A stretch of 64,000 bases of DNA from Paenibacillus woosongensis. Its GTDB lineage: Bacteria > Bacillota > Bacilli > Paenibacillales > Paenibacillaceae. Within the stretch, counting starts at the first letter, position 1; each line of letters starts with the position of its first letter. Where the stretch lies: assembly GCF_009725165.1 (NCBI RefSeq), contig NZ_WNZW01000002.1:124001-188000 (forward strand). Direction: 5' to 3'. Made by a program: the position numbers and the translations under genes. The notes below the pieces were generated by a model that was given only the letters and a program-made list of their open reading frames with translations, made no database searches and was not told the DNA's origin. Positions 32,637 to 42,204 of the stretch are shown here, in pieces.

Positions 32637-34544
32637 TTAAGATGGTTTTACTTTCTTGCCGAAGCTGAACTGATGTTCTGCCCGGTACTGCTGAATTTGC
32701 TCCACGACAGCCTCAGCGGTCAGTCCAACCTCCTGCAGCTGCTCCTTGATGCTGCCATGCTCAATGAACCGGTCCGGAATGCCCATGAGAGACACGTCGA
32801 TGCCAGTGATTCCCTGTTCAGCATAGAATTCGAGCACCGCGCTTCCCAAGCTTCCAGCCTGACAAGCCTCCTCAAGCACGATCAGCTTCGTTCCGGCACC
32901 CGCCAGATTCAGCAGCATGCTGTTATCGAGCGGCTTCAGGAAGCGGGCATTGACCACACCGACACTTACGCCTTCCCGCTTCAGCGTCTCGGCTGCTTCC
33001 TCGGCAACCTGTACCATAGGACCAGCGGCGACGATCGCAACTTGATCGCCTTCCCGGAGCTTCTCCCAGCTGCCGATCGGTATGGACTTAAGTTCTTCAT
33101 CCAGCGGAACCCCCGGAACGTTCACCCGAGGATAACGATACGCGATCGGACCATCGTTATATTCAAGCGCCGTCTTCATCATGTGGCGCAGTTCGTTTTC
33201 ATCCTTCGGCATCATCAGCACGATATTGGGAATGTGGCGCATAAATGCGATATCATATACGCCTTGATGCGTCTCACCGTCCGCGCCGACAAATCCGGCC
33301 CGGTCAATGGCGAACATCACGTTTGCGTTATGGCGGCAAATATCATGGACGATCTGATCGTACGCCCGCTGCATGAAAGTGGAATATACGGCAAACACCG
33401 GCTTCATTCCTTCCATGGCCAGCGCCGCGCACATCGTAGCCGCATGCTGCTCGGCAATTCCGACATCGATCATCCGGTCCGGGAAACGCTCGCCAAATTT
33501 CACCAGCCCGGAGCCGCCCGGCATCGCCGGCGTCACCGCCACGATACGCTCATCCTGCTCCGCCAGCTCGATTAGCGTCCTGCCAAATACCTCGGTATAC
33601 ATCGGATTGCCGACGGCCTTGAGCACTTGGCCGGATTCGATCTTATAAGGCGTAATTCCGTGCCATTTATGGGAATCCTCTTCAGCGGGAGTATACCCCT
33701 TGCCTTTCGTGGTCAATACATGAACCAGCACCGGTCCGTTCACGTTATTAGCCTGGGTGAACGCCTCAATCAATCCCGCGAGGTCATGTCCATCAACCGG
33801 CCCGAGATACGTAAATCCGAGTTCTTCGAACAGAACGCCGGATACCATTGCGTATTTCAGGCTATCCTTCAGCCGCTCGACCGTTTTGGCCAGCTTGCCG
33901 CCAATCGCCGGGATTTTCTTCAGCAATTGCTCCACTTCGTCTTTAGCGCGCAAATAATTTTTATCAGATCTGATTTTCGTCAAATAATTATGCATCGCCC
34001 CGACATTAGGTGCAATCGACATCTCATTATCATTCAGAATAACCATTAAATCCTTCTGTTCATGGCCGATATGATTCAAGGCCTCAAAAGCCATGCCGCC
34101 CGTCAAGGCGCCATCGCCGATAATAGCGACAACCTTATTGTCCTCGCCCTTTAAATCCCTGGCCAAGGCCATCCCCATAGCTGCCGAGAGCGATGTGCTG
34201 CTGTGACCAGCTTCCCATACGTCATGCTCGCTTTCGCAGCGTTTGACAAATCCGCACAATCCATTATGCTTGCGCAGCGTATCAAACCGGTCCATGCGGC
34301 CGGTCAGGATTTTATGGACATACGCTTGATGACCGACGTCAAAAATAAATTTGTCCCTAGGACTGTTATAGCAGTAATGCAGCGCGATAGTCAGCTCCAC
34401 TACACCCAAATTGGACGCAAGATGTCCTCCTGTCACTGACAGATTCTCGATAAGAAACTGGCGGATCTCGGCGGCTAACGGCGTCAATTGTTCGATTGGA
34501 AGTTGTTTCAAATCGTTGGGCTCATGAATTTGAGAGAGCAGCAA
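32637..34544 (-). CDS. dxs: 1-deoxy-D-xylulose-5-phosphate synthase
   Basis: Joins pyruvate and glyceraldehyde 3-phosphate with thiamine diphosphate, the entry step of the MEP isoprenoid pathway. The 635-residue protein has [16 protein letters not shown], the ThDP motif [18 protein letters not shown] ending in NDNEMSI, and the pyrimidine-domain segment [18 protein letters not shown] start at 34544 after AGCGGGG. It follows ispA by 122 bases in the conserved xseAB-ispA-dxs-tlyA order, linking isoprenoid precursor and chain synthesis. Confidence 0.97.
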   Translation of the reverse strand: MLLSQIHEPNDLKQLPIEQLTPLAAEIRQFLIENLSVTGGHLASNLGVVELTIALHYCYNSPRDKFIFDVGHQAYVHKILTGRMDRFDTLRKHNGLCGFVKRCESEHDVWEAGHSSTSLSAAMGMALARDLKGEDNKVVAIIGDGALTGGMAFEALNHIGHEQKDLMVILNDNEMSIAPNVGAMHNYLTKIRSDKNYLRAKDEVEQLLKKIPAIGGKLAKTVERLKDSLKYAMVSGVLFEELGFTYLGPVDGHDLAGLIEAFTQANNVNGPVLVHVLTTKGKGYTPAEEDSHKWHGITPYKIESGQVLKAVGNPMYTEVFGRTLIELAEQDERIVAVTPAMPGGSGLVKFGERFPDRMIDVGIAEQHAATMCAALAMEGMKPVFAVYSTFMQRAYDQIVHDICRHNANVMFAIDRAGFVGADGETHQGVYDIAFMRHIPNIVLMMPKDENELRHMMKTALEYNDGPIAYRYPRVNVPGVPLDEELKSIPIGSWEKLREGDQVAIVAAGPMVQVAEEAAETLKREGVSVGVVNARFLKPLDNSMLLNLAGAGTKLIVLEEACQAGSLGSAVLEFYAEQGITGIDVSLMGIPDRFIEHGSIKEQLQEVGLTAEAVVEQIQQYRAEHQFSFGKKVKPS

Positions 34545-34666
34545 AGCGAATTCCCCGCTTCCTTCATTGGATTTCTCATGTTGCTAATTATAATGACACT
34601 AATTATAACATATGAATAACTTTTGTCGAAGTTATCCAAGCATACTGTCCTCTTGCATCTCTTTCC

Positions 34667-35578
34667 TTAACGATCCCGGTGCATCAAATAATCGGCGATC
34701 CCCAACAGACGTCCAGGGCTTGGAATGAGTCCATTTGAAACCGCTTCCCTCGCTTGCTTGGTCAGACGGTCCACTTCAGCCCGCGACTCCTCAAGACCGA
34801 TAAAATAAGGATAGGTTACCTTCTGCTGTTTGAGATCGCTCTGTGTTTTCTTGCCGAGCTTGCTCTCGTCCCCGACTAGATCAAGAATATCGTCCTGGAT
34901 TTGAAATGCGAGCCCGATCGCCCGGCCAAAAGTCTCTAGAGCTTTCAGTTGCTCGGCCGAAGCGGATGCGATGCGTCCTCCGGCCTTCAAACAGAAGACG
35001 ATCAAATCCCCGGTCTTATGCTCATGTATGTAGCGAAGCTGGTCGAGATCGGTCAGCCCCTGCTCCCCTTCCATATCAGCAGCCTGTCCCCCGACCATGC
35101 CGGATGGCCCCGCATAACGGGCCAAATCCTCCACGATGGCCAGCGCGGCCTCGGCGGGAACGCCATGATGTTTACTCGCCTGTACAACGCTGTAGAAGGC
35201 ATGGGTCAATAAGGCATCACCCGCCAAAATCGCCATGGCTTCGCCAAACACCTTGTGATTTGTCGGCTTGCCGCGGCGAAAATCATCATCGTCCATCGCC
35301 GGGAGATCATCATGAATCAGCGAGTACGTATGCACCATTTCTACGGCGCAGGCGACGGGCAGAGCCGCATCGCGGCTCCCGTGAAGCGCCTCTGCCGCAG
35401 CGATGACCAGCAGCGGGCGAAGTCGCTTGCCGCCGGCCATCAGGGAATAGCTCATGGCTTCCTTCAGATTGTCCGGAAAACTCCATTCAGACGGAACCGC
35501 CTGCTGCAAGTGAGAGGTCACAAGCGCAGAAATTTCCTCGATATAAGGAGAAATCTCCTGCTTATCCAACTGAATCAC
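34667..35578 (-). CDS. ispA: Polyprenyl (farnesyl/geranylgeranyl) diphosphate synthase
   Basis: A 303-residue trans-prenyltransferase that condenses isopentenyl diphosphate with allylic diphosphates, probably giving farnesyl diphosphate. Both Asp-rich motifs are present: IHDDLPAMDDDDFRRGK and FQIQDDILDLVGD; GGKRLRPLLV and GPSGMVGGQAADME are typical. The GTG start at 35578 follows GAGGAG closely. It overlaps xseB by 17 bases on the same strand, so translation is probably coupled. Chain length is inferred from gene order. Confidence 0.95.
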   Translation of the reverse strand: MIQLDKQEISPYIEEISALVTSHLQQAVPSEWSFPDNLKEAMSYSLMAGGKRLRPLLVIAAAEALHGSRDAALPVACAVEMVHTYSLIHDDLPAMDDDDFRRGKPTNHKVFGEAMAILAGDALLTHAFYSVVQASKHHGVPAEAALAIVEDLARYAGPSGMVGGQAADMEGEQGLTDLDQLRYIHEHKTGDLIVFCLKAGGRIASASAEQLKALETFGRAIGLAFQIQDDILDLVGDESKLGKKTQSDLKQQKVTYPYFIGLEESRAEVDRLTKQAREAVSNGLIPSPGRLLGIADYLMHRDR

Positions 35579-35855
35579 CGCTCTCCTCAGTCAATGGATC
35601 GAAGGGTTTCTTTACGACTTGTCCGTCGGCTTCCATGATCATTTCAATTTTCCGTTCAACCTGTGATAATTTACTGCCGCATAATTGCGATAATTGCATG
35701 CCTTTCTGAAACAGATCGATCGCCTTCTCCAGTGGCACGTCGCCATGCTCCAGCTGGGACACGATATCCTCCAGCTCGTTCATCGCTTCCTCGAAGCTGT
35801 AGTCCTGCTCTTTAAGCTCCTTCAGATTCTGCTTCTCAGTCTCCAAGATCGTCAC
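35562..35855 (-). CDS. xseB: Exodeoxyribonuclease VII small subunit
   Basis: A 97-residue helical protein with the family core SFEEAMNELEDIVSQLEHGD and PLEKAIDLFQKGMQL; several XseB helices bind each XseA subunit. The C-terminal tail (KKPFDPLTEESGDSVG) is a little extended. GTG start at 35855 after GAGGGGAG. It overlaps the end of xseA by 20 bases and the start of ispA by 17, an unusually compressed trio. Confidence 0.93.
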   Translation of the reverse strand: MTILETEKQNLKELKEQDYSFEEAMNELEDIVSQLEHGDVPLEKAIDLFQKGMQLSQLCGSKLSQVERKIEMIMEADGQVVKKPFDPLTEESGDSVG

Positions 35856-37197
35856 CTTCTCCCCTCATGCCCCAAACCTGGCAGTCCAGCTCGCCGTCGG
35901 TGAGCTTAACCTTGACCAGGTCTCCAGGCTCTACATCTTTCAGCGACTTGACTAAACGCCGCCCTTTCTCGTCGTATACAAGACTGTATCCTCGAGCCAT
36001 GACCTTCAGCGGGCTTAGAGCGTCGAGCTGCCTAATCCCGTAAGCGAGCGTCTGGCTTTTCTCCTTCAAAATCCCGTTCATCGCCGAGCGCAGCAGCCGG
36101 CTAGCTTCCTCATGACGCCGCTTCGTCAGCGCCAGCGTATCCTGCGGATGGTAGCGCAGCAGCCGCTGATGCAGCCGCGCCTGCGCCGCGCCCGTCAGCT
36201 CCGCCTGCGCCCGCATGCGCCGCACGAGCCGCGCCTGCAGCATGTCCAGCCGCTCCGCATGCTGGAGCAGGCTGCGCCGCGGCTGCCGCAGCGCCGGCGA
36301 TGCCGCCAGCCGCCGCAAGCGCTCCTGCGCCTGGCGGAGCTGGTGCTGCAAGCCCTGCTGCAGCACCCTCTCGCGCTGGCGCAGCTGCTCGCGCAGCTCG
36401 GCGGCGTGCGGCACGGCGAGCTCGGCGGCAGCGGTGGGCGTGGCGGCGCGCAGGTCGGCGACGAAATCGGCGATCGTAAAATCCGTCTCATGGCCTACGG
36501 CCGAGATGACGGGAATCGCCGATTCGTAGATGCTGCGCGCGACCGCCTCTTCGTTGAACGCCCACAGCTCCTCCAGCGAGCCGCCGCCCCGGCCGACGAT
36601 CAGTACGTCGGCCTCGCCAAGCGCATTCATCGTCCGGATTGCCTTGACGATGGACGGCGCCGCACCCTTGCCCTGCACAAGCACTGGGTGCAGGACGATC
36701 TTGGCCTGCGGATACCGCCGCTCCAGCGTCGTCAGAATGTCCCGCACGGCAGCTCCGGTCGGGGACGTGACGACGCCGATCACACGCGGAAACGCAGGCA
36801 ATGGCCGCTTCCGCTGCGGCGCGAACAGCCCTTCGGCCTCCAGCTTCTGCTTCAGCTGCTCGAAGGCCAGATACAGGCTGCCGATGCCGTCGGGCTGCAT
36901 TTGCGTCGCATAGAACTGGTACTGCCCGTCCCGCTCGTACACGGACACATTGCCCCGGGCAATGACGCGGGTTCCTTCACGCGGAATAAAGGGCAGCCGC
37001 TGATTATGTGAAGCAAACATGATGCTTTTGATCCGGCTGTCCTTATCCTTCAGCGTAAAATACATATGTCCGCTGGAATGATGCGTAAAGTTCGATATTT
37101 CTCCGCGGATCCACACTTCAGACAACAGCGTGTCCGACTCCATCTTCATGCGGATATAGCGATTCAATTCTTTGATCGTATATATTTTTTGTTCCAT
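35836..37197 (-). CDS. xseA: Exodeoxyribonuclease VII large subunit
   Basis: Degrades single-stranded DNA from both ends into acid-soluble oligonucleotides. The 453-residue protein has an OB fold (1-100, EVWIRGEISNFTHHSSGHMY), the catalytic domain (GVVTSPTGAAVRDIL, GRGGGSLEELWAFN, SAVGHETDFTIADFVAD) and a long C-terminal coiled coil (about 250-390). The coil is strikingly Arg/Gln/Ala/Leu-rich and encoded by very GC-rich DNA (about 36100-36450) unlike the neighbours. GGGGGAG precedes the ATG. Followed by xseB. Confidence 0.96.
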   Translation of the reverse strand: MEQKIYTIKELNRYIRMKMESDTLLSEVWIRGEISNFTHHSSGHMYFTLKDKDSRIKSIMFASHNQRLPFIPREGTRVIARGNVSVYERDGQYQFYATQMQPDGIGSLYLAFEQLKQKLEAEGLFAPQRKRPLPAFPRVIGVVTSPTGAAVRDILTTLERRYPQAKIVLHPVLVQGKGAAPSIVKAIRTMNALGEADVLIVGRGGGSLEELWAFNEEAVARSIYESAIPVISAVGHETDFTIADFVADLRAATPTAAAELAVPHAAELREQLRQRERVLQQGLQHQLRQAQERLRRLAASPALRQPRRSLLQHAERLDMLQARLVRRMRAQAELTGAAQARLHQRLLRYHPQDTLALTKRRHEEASRLLRSAMNGILKEKSQTLAYGIRQLDALSPLKVMARGYSLVYDEKGRRLVKSLKDVEPGDLVKVKLTDGELDCQVWGMRGEGDDLGD

Positions 37198-37231
37198 GGG
37201 GCCTTACACTCCCCCCTTTATGGCTAACAAA

Positions 37232-38089
37232 TTAGGCAAGGCCTTGAAGCCGCTTGGCTGCAATCAGCGTATTTTGCATCAGCATCGTAATTGTCATCGG
37301 GCCCACGCCGCCTGGTACAGGCGTAATCGGTCCGGATATTTCCTTCACGCTTTCGAAGTCCACGTCTCCAGCCAATTTGCCGTTGTCCAGACGGTTCATT
37401 CCAACGTCAATCACAACAGCGCCAGGCTTCACGTACGAAGCATCCACAAAGTTGGCCCGGCCGATCGCCACAACGAGAATATCAGCCTGCTTCGTCAGCT
37501 CCTTCATGTTCGCCGTACGCGAGTGGCACATCGTCACCGTAGCGTTCTCCCGCTGCAGCAGCAGAGATACCGGCTTGCCGACGATATTGCTGCGGCCGAT
37601 AACAACGGCATGCTTCCCGGACATCTCAATGCCGGTGCGCTTGATCAGTTCGATCACACCCGCAGGGGTGCAGGGCAGCAGGCTATCATCGCCGATGACC
37701 AGATTGCCGACATTGACCGGATGGAAGCCGTCTACGTCCTTCTCTACCGCAATCGCGTCGATCACAGCCTTCTCCTCAATATGCCCCGGCAGCGGAAGCT
37801 GCACAAGAATACCGTGAATGTCGCTTTGCCTGTTCAGCTTGTCTACAAGTGCGAGCAGCTCCTCTTGGGTTGTGGAAGCAGACAGGCGATGAACCTCAGA
37901 GTAGAATCCAAGGTCATGGCATGCTTTCTCCTTATTGCGCACATATACTTGCGAAGCCGGGTCCTCGCCTACAAGAACGACGGCCAGACCAGGCTTGAAC
38001 CCTTGGCTTGCCAGGCTTTCGACTTCTTTACGGATATTCCCTCTAATTTCCTCAGAAACCTGTTTTCCGTTAATGATTGGTGCTGTCAT
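37232..38089 (-). CDS. folD: Bifunctional methylenetetrahydrofolate dehydrogenase / cyclohydrolase
   Basis: A 285-residue cytoplasmic enzyme that interconverts methylene-, methenyl- and formyl-tetrahydrofolate. Signature regions: [10 protein letters not shown] (catalytic Lys), [26 protein letters not shown] for NADP binding, and [18 protein letters not shown] at the end. GGGGAGAAG precedes the ATG. It lies between nusB and xseA, the same place as in B. subtilis, 35 bases before xseA. Confidence 0.97.
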   Translation of the reverse strand: MTAPIINGKQVSEEIRGNIRKEVESLASQGFKPGLAVVLVGEDPASQVYVRNKEKACHDLGFYSEVHRLSASTTQEELLALVDKLNRQSDIHGILVQLPLPGHIEEKAVIDAIAVEKDVDGFHPVNVGNLVIGDDSLLPCTPAGVIELIKRTGIEMSGKHAVVIGRSNIVGKPVSLLLQRENATVTMCHSRTANMKELTKQADILVVAIGRANFVDASYVKPGAVVIDVGMNRLDNGKLAGDVDFESVKEISGPITPVPGGVGPMTITMLMQNTLIAAKRLQGLA

Positions 38090-38118
38090 AGACTTCTCCC
38101 CTTATCCATATAAATTAT

Positions 38119-38568
38119 TTATTGTTGATTTTTCAATTTCTCCAGATCATGAATCATCTTGCCGAGCACACCGTTAACGAACTTTCCAGACTCCTCCACG
38201 CCAAAATGCTTGGCCAGCTCGATCGCTTCGTTTACGGCTACTTTGCCCGGTACGTCGTCGCGGAATACCATTTCATAAACCGCTAGTCTCAATACCTGCC
38301 TGTCCACCTTGGACAAGCGGCTAACCTGCCAGTTCTTCAAATAATCGGCCAGCATCTCGTCGATGGCCGATTTGCGCTCCCAAGTACCGGTTACGAGCTC
38401 CAGCACGAAGGCCTTCGTCTGATCAACGTCGGACAATTCGACCATGCTCTCGTTCTCACCGGCCGCTTCCGCTATGAGCATCGATACGGCCTCCTCGGCC
38501 CCGACCTCGTTCATTTCCATTTGGTACATGCTTTGTATCGCAATTTCCCGTGCTAGTCTGCGTTTCAT
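38119..38568 (-). CDS. nusB: Transcription antitermination protein NusB
   Basis: A 149-residue all-helical protein that with NusE (S10) binds boxA of rRNA leaders for antitermination. Starts MKRRLAREIAIQSMYQMEMN with the arginine-rich first helix that contacts RNA; the C-terminal half has DYLKNWQVSRLSKVDRQVLR and AVNEAIELAKHFG. AAGGAGGAAG precedes ATG 38568, chosen over an upstream Met without a site. Followed closely by folD; preceded by a terminator-like hairpin that ends the asp23 set. Confidence 0.95.
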   Translation of the reverse strand: MKRRLAREIAIQSMYQMEMNEVGAEEAVSMLIAEAAGENESMVELSDVDQTKAFVLELVTGTWERKSAIDEMLADYLKNWQVSRLSKVDRQVLRLAVYEMVFRDDVPGKVAVNEAIELAKHFGVEESGKFVNGVLGKMIHDLEKLKNQQ

Positions 38569-38664
38569 GTGCTTCCTCCTTAACCTCCATAAGAACAACG
38601 TTTATGCTTCCTACTACTTCATGATGAACCAAAATGCCGGTATTCTATTACACCGATTTCAAAC

Positions 38665-38702
38665 AAAAAAAACCCGTGACATGCTCTCTCCACAAAAATG
38701 GG
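38665..38702 (-). terminator. Terminator after the DUF2273 gene
   Basis: Minus strand CCCATTTTTGTG...CACGGG hairpin with an imperfect stem, followed by TTTTTTTT. It separates the asp23-amaP-DUF2273 set from nusB. Confidence 0.6.
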
Positions 38703-38750
38703 CAAGATAAAAACGCAGCTCTTTTTCCGGAAGACAGCATATCACAGGAA

Positions 38751-38984
38751 TCATTTAAAAGGGCGCCAGCGCGCGTTCAACCAGTCCAACAGCTCCTTCC
38801 ACGGAATGAGCGGGCCTTGGTCAATATCCTTATACTTGCCGATCGTATAACCGACATATAGGAGAAGCGCACAAAATAACATGTTCCAAAATCCGAAAAA
38901 CAGATAAATGGGAATTAGAAATATCGCAGCTGCCGTTCCCAGCAGGCGTCCCTTGTAATCCTCCCATATTTGCTTCCAATTCAT
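38751..38984 (-). CDS. DUF2273 family small membrane protein
   Basis: A 77-residue protein with two adjacent membrane segments (about residues 14-33 and 34-52, LLGTAAAIFLIPIYLFFGFW and NMLFCALLLYVGYTIG). DUF2273 proteins accompany AmaP and Asp23 in Gram-positive bacteria and are thought to be part of an envelope stress complex at the membrane. AGGGGTG before ATG 38984 decides the start over a GTG at 38996. It follows amaP by 14 bases. Confidence 0.85.
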   Translation of the reverse strand: MNWKQIWEDYKGRLLGTAAAIFLIPIYLFFGFWNMLFCALLLYVGYTIGKYKDIDQGPLIPWKELLDWLNARWRPFK

Positions 38985-38998
38985 TGGGATCTTCACCC

Positions 38999-39538
38999 CT
39001 ATTCAACCCGGCTTTTAATCACAGGAGATTGTACAAGGTTAGCAATATACACCGATACATATGAAACGGGAATACCCGTAATTTCCTCTACATGATCATG
39101 CACCTGCTTCTGCACTTCACTCGTGAGCTCCGGAATGGAAGTCTCGCCATCCACCAATGCGCGGACGATAATTTCCAGACCCGAGTCCGTGATGCGAATC
39201 CGCGTCTTCACGTCGCGAATGCCGCGTACCCGGGACGCCGCTTTGTAGGATAAATTCTCGATGGTCTCAACCGAGATCTGAATATCCCCGTACTCTGTCC
39301 TCTGGTCGATGGAAGGAAGCGAACCGCGGTCGCGCTTGATCGAAATATAGAAAAAGCGAATGCTGAGCAGAAACAGAAGAGCAGCCACGCTGATCACGGC
39401 GATAATCCATGATCTGCTGTCATATTGCTTCAGCTCGACGGGCACAGCGTTTGTCACCAGGAGGATGGCGATGACAGATATTATTCCGATGCTTAGGCTG
39501 TAAATAAACAGCAGCAGTCTGTCCAAAATTTTGGGCAC
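38999..39538 (-). CDS. amaP: Alkaline shock membrane anchor protein AmaP
   Basis: A 179-residue protein with two N-terminal membrane segments (about 8-29 and 43-65) and a cytoplasmic Asp23-like domain (YGDIQISVETIENLSYKAAS to the end). In Staphylococcus AmaP tethers Asp23 to the membrane. GTG start at 39538 after AAGGAGG. Lies between the asp23 gene and the DUF2273 gene, the standard trio. A hairpin in the gap to asp23 may tune relative expression. Confidence 0.88.
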   Translation of the reverse strand: MPKILDRLLLFIYSLSIGIISVIAILLVTNAVPVELKQYDSRSWIIAVISVAALLFLLSIRFFYISIKRDRGSLPSIDQRTEYGDIQISVETIENLSYKAASRVRGIRDVKTRIRITDSGLEIIVRALVDGETSIPELTSEVQKQVHDHVEEITGIPVSYVSVYIANLVQSPVIKSRVE

Positions 39539-39567
39539 GACGGATAGAGCCTCCTTAAATTATAGTA

Positions 39568-39594
39568 AACCCCTGACGGTGGTCGTCGGGGGTT
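39568..39594 (-). promoter_or_regulatory. Intercistronic hairpin between asp23 and amaP
   Basis: Minus strand AACCCCCGAC-GACCACC-GTCAGGGGTT, a near-perfect stem followed by the weak U tract TACTATAATTT and then the amaP ribosome binding site. It may act as a leaky terminator or as a 3' stabiliser that gives more Asp23 than AmaP. Confidence 0.5.
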
Positions 39595-39607
39595 CTTAGC
39601 TTAATCT

Positions 39608-40015
39608 TTATTTCACCCTATGGCTCAGTTCCGCCTCTTCACTTTTCTCAGCCGCCTTAAAAATGACGTCGTGAATATGTACGTTAACTTCAACCACAGT
39701 CAATCCGGTCATCGTTTCGATCGAACGCTTCACGTTGCGTTGAATCTCCGTAGCAACCTCCGGCAAGCGATTGCCGTATTCGACGATAACGGATACATCA
39801 ACAGCCGCCTCACGCTGGCCGACCTCAACCTTCACGCCTTTGGACAGATTCTTTCTGCCAAGCAGCTCGACAATGCCGCCTGCGAATCCGCCGCTCATGC
39901 CGGCAACGCCTTTCACTTCAACCGTAGCCAGCCCGGCGATCACTTCGATAACCTCGGGTGCAATTTGAATTTCTCCAATATCTGTACGTTCAAATTCCGT
40001 AGGCAATGTACTCAT
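39608..40015 (-). CDS. Asp23/Gls24 family envelope stress protein
   Basis: A 135-residue cytoplasmic protein with GEIQIAPEVIEVIAGLATVE, GVAGMSGGF and the C-terminal VEVNVHIHDVIF. The Asp23/Gls24 family responds to alkaline and envelope stress; the B. subtilis relative at this locus is YqhY, whose loss disturbs acetyl-CoA carboxylase balance. ATG 40015 has AGAGGTGG at nine bases; an ATG at 40024 is too close to it. It lies just downstream of accBC, as in Bacillus. Confidence 0.92.
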   Translation of the reverse strand: MSTLPTEFERTDIGEIQIAPEVIEVIAGLATVEVKGVAGMSGGFAGGIVELLGRKNLSKGVKVEVGQREAAVDVSVIVEYGNRLPEVATEIQRNVKRSIETMTGLTVVEVNVHIHDVIFKAAEKSEEAELSHRVK

Positions 40016-40127
40016 TACTATCATCCACCTCTCAATAAGTTTGACGAAACCTCATGACAAAGAGGCTGGCCACTTATTATAAATACTATATCATTTCAGG
40101 ATCATTATGACAAACGGACGGCGAATT

Positions 40128-41471
40128 CTAAATCTCATTTTCTTCCAAAAATTTAATGTCAAAATCGCCTCGGATAAACACCGGATGATCCAGCAGTTTT
40201 TGATGGAACGGGATGGTCGTATGAATACCTTCGATCGCGAATTCAGCCAGGGCACGTTTCATTTTGGCAATGGCCTCCTCGCGGGTCGGAGCCCAGACGA
40301 TCAGCTTGGCGATCATGGAATCGTAGTGCGGGGAAATGGTATATCCCGGATAAGCGCCGCTATCTACGCGAACCCCAGGTCCGCCCGGCGCCAGATAAAA
40401 CCCGATCTTGCCTGGAGACGGCATGAAGTTGCGGGTTGGATCCTCCGCATTGATCCGGCATTCGATCGACCAGCCGTTAATGACGACATCCTCCTGTTTG
40501 AAGGATAACGGATTGCCTTCGGCAACGGAGATCATTTCCTGGATCAAGTCGATGCCGGTAATCATTTCGGTGACCGGATGCTCTACCTGGATACGCGTAT
40601 TCATCTCCATGAAATAGAACTGGCCGTCGGGGCCTAGCAGAAATTCCAGCGTCCCTGCCCCGGAATAGTTCACGGCAAGAGCTGCGCGCACAGCGGCCTC
40701 TCCCATTTCCTGACGCTTCTCGGGCGTCAGCACCGGGCACGGGGCCTCTTCCACCAGCTTCTGGCGTCTGCGCTGCACGGAGCAATCGCGTTCTCCCAAA
40801 TGGACGGCATTGCCATGCTTGTCCGCAATAATTTGGATTTCAACGTGCTTCATGCCTGTTAAATATTTCTCCAAGTATACGCCGGCGTTGCCGAAGGCCT
40901 TCTGCGCTTCCTGCTGCGCCATCGTGATTTGCTGAATCAGCGACGCTTCGTCCTCAGCGAGGCGAATGCCTTTGCCGCCGCCTCCGGCTGTCGCCTTAAT
41001 GATGACCGGATAACCGATATCGCGCGCGACCATAACCGCTTCATCGAGGTCTTCGACCAAGCCGTCGGAGCCAGGGATAACCGGGACGTTTGCACTCTTC
41101 ATTGTTTGCTTCGCCACAGACTTGTCGCCCATTTTCGTAATGGCTTCCGGAGAAGGGCCGATAAAGGTAATATTGCAGGAATCGCATATCTCCGCGAAAT
41201 CCGCATTCTCGGCCAGGAAGCCGTAGCCCGGATGAATCGCGTCGCATTCTGTCAGCGTTGCTATGCTCATCAAGTTCGTAAAATTCAAGTAGCTGTCCTT
41301 GGACAAGGTCGGTCCAATGCAATAAGCTTCATCTGCAAGCCGGACATGGAGCGAATCCTTATCCGCTTCGGAATACACGGCTACAGTAGAAATGCCGAGT
41401 TCCCGGCAAGCGCGGATAATCCGCACGGCGATTTCACCGCGGTTTGCAATCAATACTTTTTGAAATTTCAC
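40128..41471 (-). CDS. accC: Acetyl-CoA carboxylase, biotin carboxylase subunit
   Basis: Carboxylates biotin on AccB with ATP and bicarbonate, the first half reaction of malonyl-CoA synthesis. The 447-residue ATP-grasp enzyme starts [20 protein letters not shown], has the glycine-rich ATP loop [28 protein letters not shown], the [12 protein letters not shown] motif and [16 protein letters not shown] in the active site. GTG start at 41471 after GAGGATGGG. It follows accB by 63 bases. Confidence 0.97.
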   Translation of the reverse strand: MKFQKVLIANRGEIAVRIIRACRELGISTVAVYSEADKDSLHVRLADEAYCIGPTLSKDSYLNFTNLMSIATLTECDAIHPGYGFLAENADFAEICDSCNITFIGPSPEAITKMGDKSVAKQTMKSANVPVIPGSDGLVEDLDEAVMVARDIGYPVIIKATAGGGGKGIRLAEDEASLIQQITMAQQEAQKAFGNAGVYLEKYLTGMKHVEIQIIADKHGNAVHLGERDCSVQRRRQKLVEEAPCPVLTPEKRQEMGEAAVRAALAVNYSGAGTLEFLLGPDGQFYFMEMNTRIQVEHPVTEMITGIDLIQEMISVAEGNPLSFKQEDVVINGWSIECRINAEDPTRNFMPSPGKIGFYLAPGGPGVRVDSGAYPGYTISPHYDSMIAKLIVWAPTREEAIAKMKRALAEFAIEGIHTTIPFHQKLLDHPVFIRGDFDIKFLEENEI

Positions 41472-41534
41472 TGATTTCCCATCCTCCTTGGAAAGCTAGA
41501 TAAGACCTTCAACAAGGCCTCTTTTAACCGTAGC

Positions 41535-42035
41535 TTATTCCGGCTTCACCAAAAAGAGAGGCTGTCCGTATTCCACGAGCTGCCCGTTCTCTACGAGAAT
41601 ATCGACGATCTCGCCTTTCACTTCCGCCTCCAGCTCGTTCATCAGCTTCATCGCTTCAATAATACAGACGGTCGTCTTTACGCCTACCTTGTCTCCTACG
41701 TTTACATAAGGATTTGCATCCGGGGAAGAAGCTCTATAGAATGTTCCAACCATCGGGGACACAATCTTATGTAGGTTAGCATCGTCAGCTGCGCTTTCCG
41801 CGCCCTGTGCTGCAGCCGGAACCTGAGCGTTATCCGCAGCGGCAGAGATTGCTTGTCCAGTTACTGCAGCAACTTGCGGCAGACTAGGCACTACCGCCGG
41901 TTGAACGTGTACAAGCTCGCTTTTGCCTGGCTTGCGAATACATAGCCTTGTACCTTCATTTTCGATTTCAAGCTCATGAACCGAGGTTTTATCCACCAGC
42001 TCGATCAGCTCTTTGATTTCATTCAATTTGAACAT
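41535..42035 (-). CDS. accB: Biotin carboxyl carrier protein of acetyl-CoA carboxylase
   Basis: A 166-residue carrier: an N-terminal helical part (1-40), a flexible Ala/Pro linker (about 45-85) and the C-terminal biotinyl domain with the biotin-accepting Lys130 in the invariant EAMKLMN. AAGGAGTGAAG precedes the ATG. It opens the accB-accC operon right after spoIIIAH, the usual Bacillus position, with its own extended -10 promoter. Confidence 0.97.
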   Translation of the reverse strand: MFKLNEIKELIELVDKTSVHELEIENEGTRLCIRKPGKSELVHVQPAVVPSLPQVAAVTGQAISAAADNAQVPAAAQGAESAADDANLHKIVSPMVGTFYRASSPDANPYVNVGDKVGVKTTVCIIEAMKLMNELEAEVKGEIVDILVENGQLVEYGQPLFLVKPE

Positions 42036-42099
42036 ATTTTTTCTTCACTCCTTCAGCTTTTTCGCAAAGCTCGGGCCTTTTCGCATCATAACTTTATGT

Positions 42100-42108
42100 A
42101 TTATATCA
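42100..42108 (-). promoter_or_regulatory. Extended -10 promoter of accBC
   Basis: Minus strand TGATATAAT (TGnTATAAT) about 65 bases before accB. The -35 region (TTTCCA at about 42122-42127) is weak and touches the spoIIIAH terminator. Confidence 0.5.
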
Positions 42109-42112
42109 CAAT

Positions 42113-42151
42113 CGATCAAAATGGAAAGAGTCCAAGATTCCCTTGGACTCT
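42113..42151 (-). terminator. Terminator after spoIIIAH
   Basis: Minus strand AGAGTCCAAG-GGAAT-CTTGGACTCT, a perfect ten-pair stem, followed by TTCCATTTTG. It ends the spoIIIA operon. Confidence 0.8.
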
Positions 42152-42204
42152 CCAGCTCAATCGGCTAATGAATAATTTTAATGCGGGTAATCCAAGCGGG
42201 CGCA

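Noticed and set aside
32634..33575. 313-codon plus-strand frame opposite dxs
   Set aside because: Fully antisense to an unmistakable dxs; composition (His/Arg/Gln rich) is typical of a shadow of a real gene.
36112..37011. 299-codon plus-strand frame opposite xseA
   Set aside because: Generated by the GC-rich Arg codons of xseA; product is nearly all Arg, Gln, Leu and Pro.
37172..38113. 313-codon plus-strand frame opposite folD
   Set aside because: Antisense shadow of folD; no start signal and no family resemblance.
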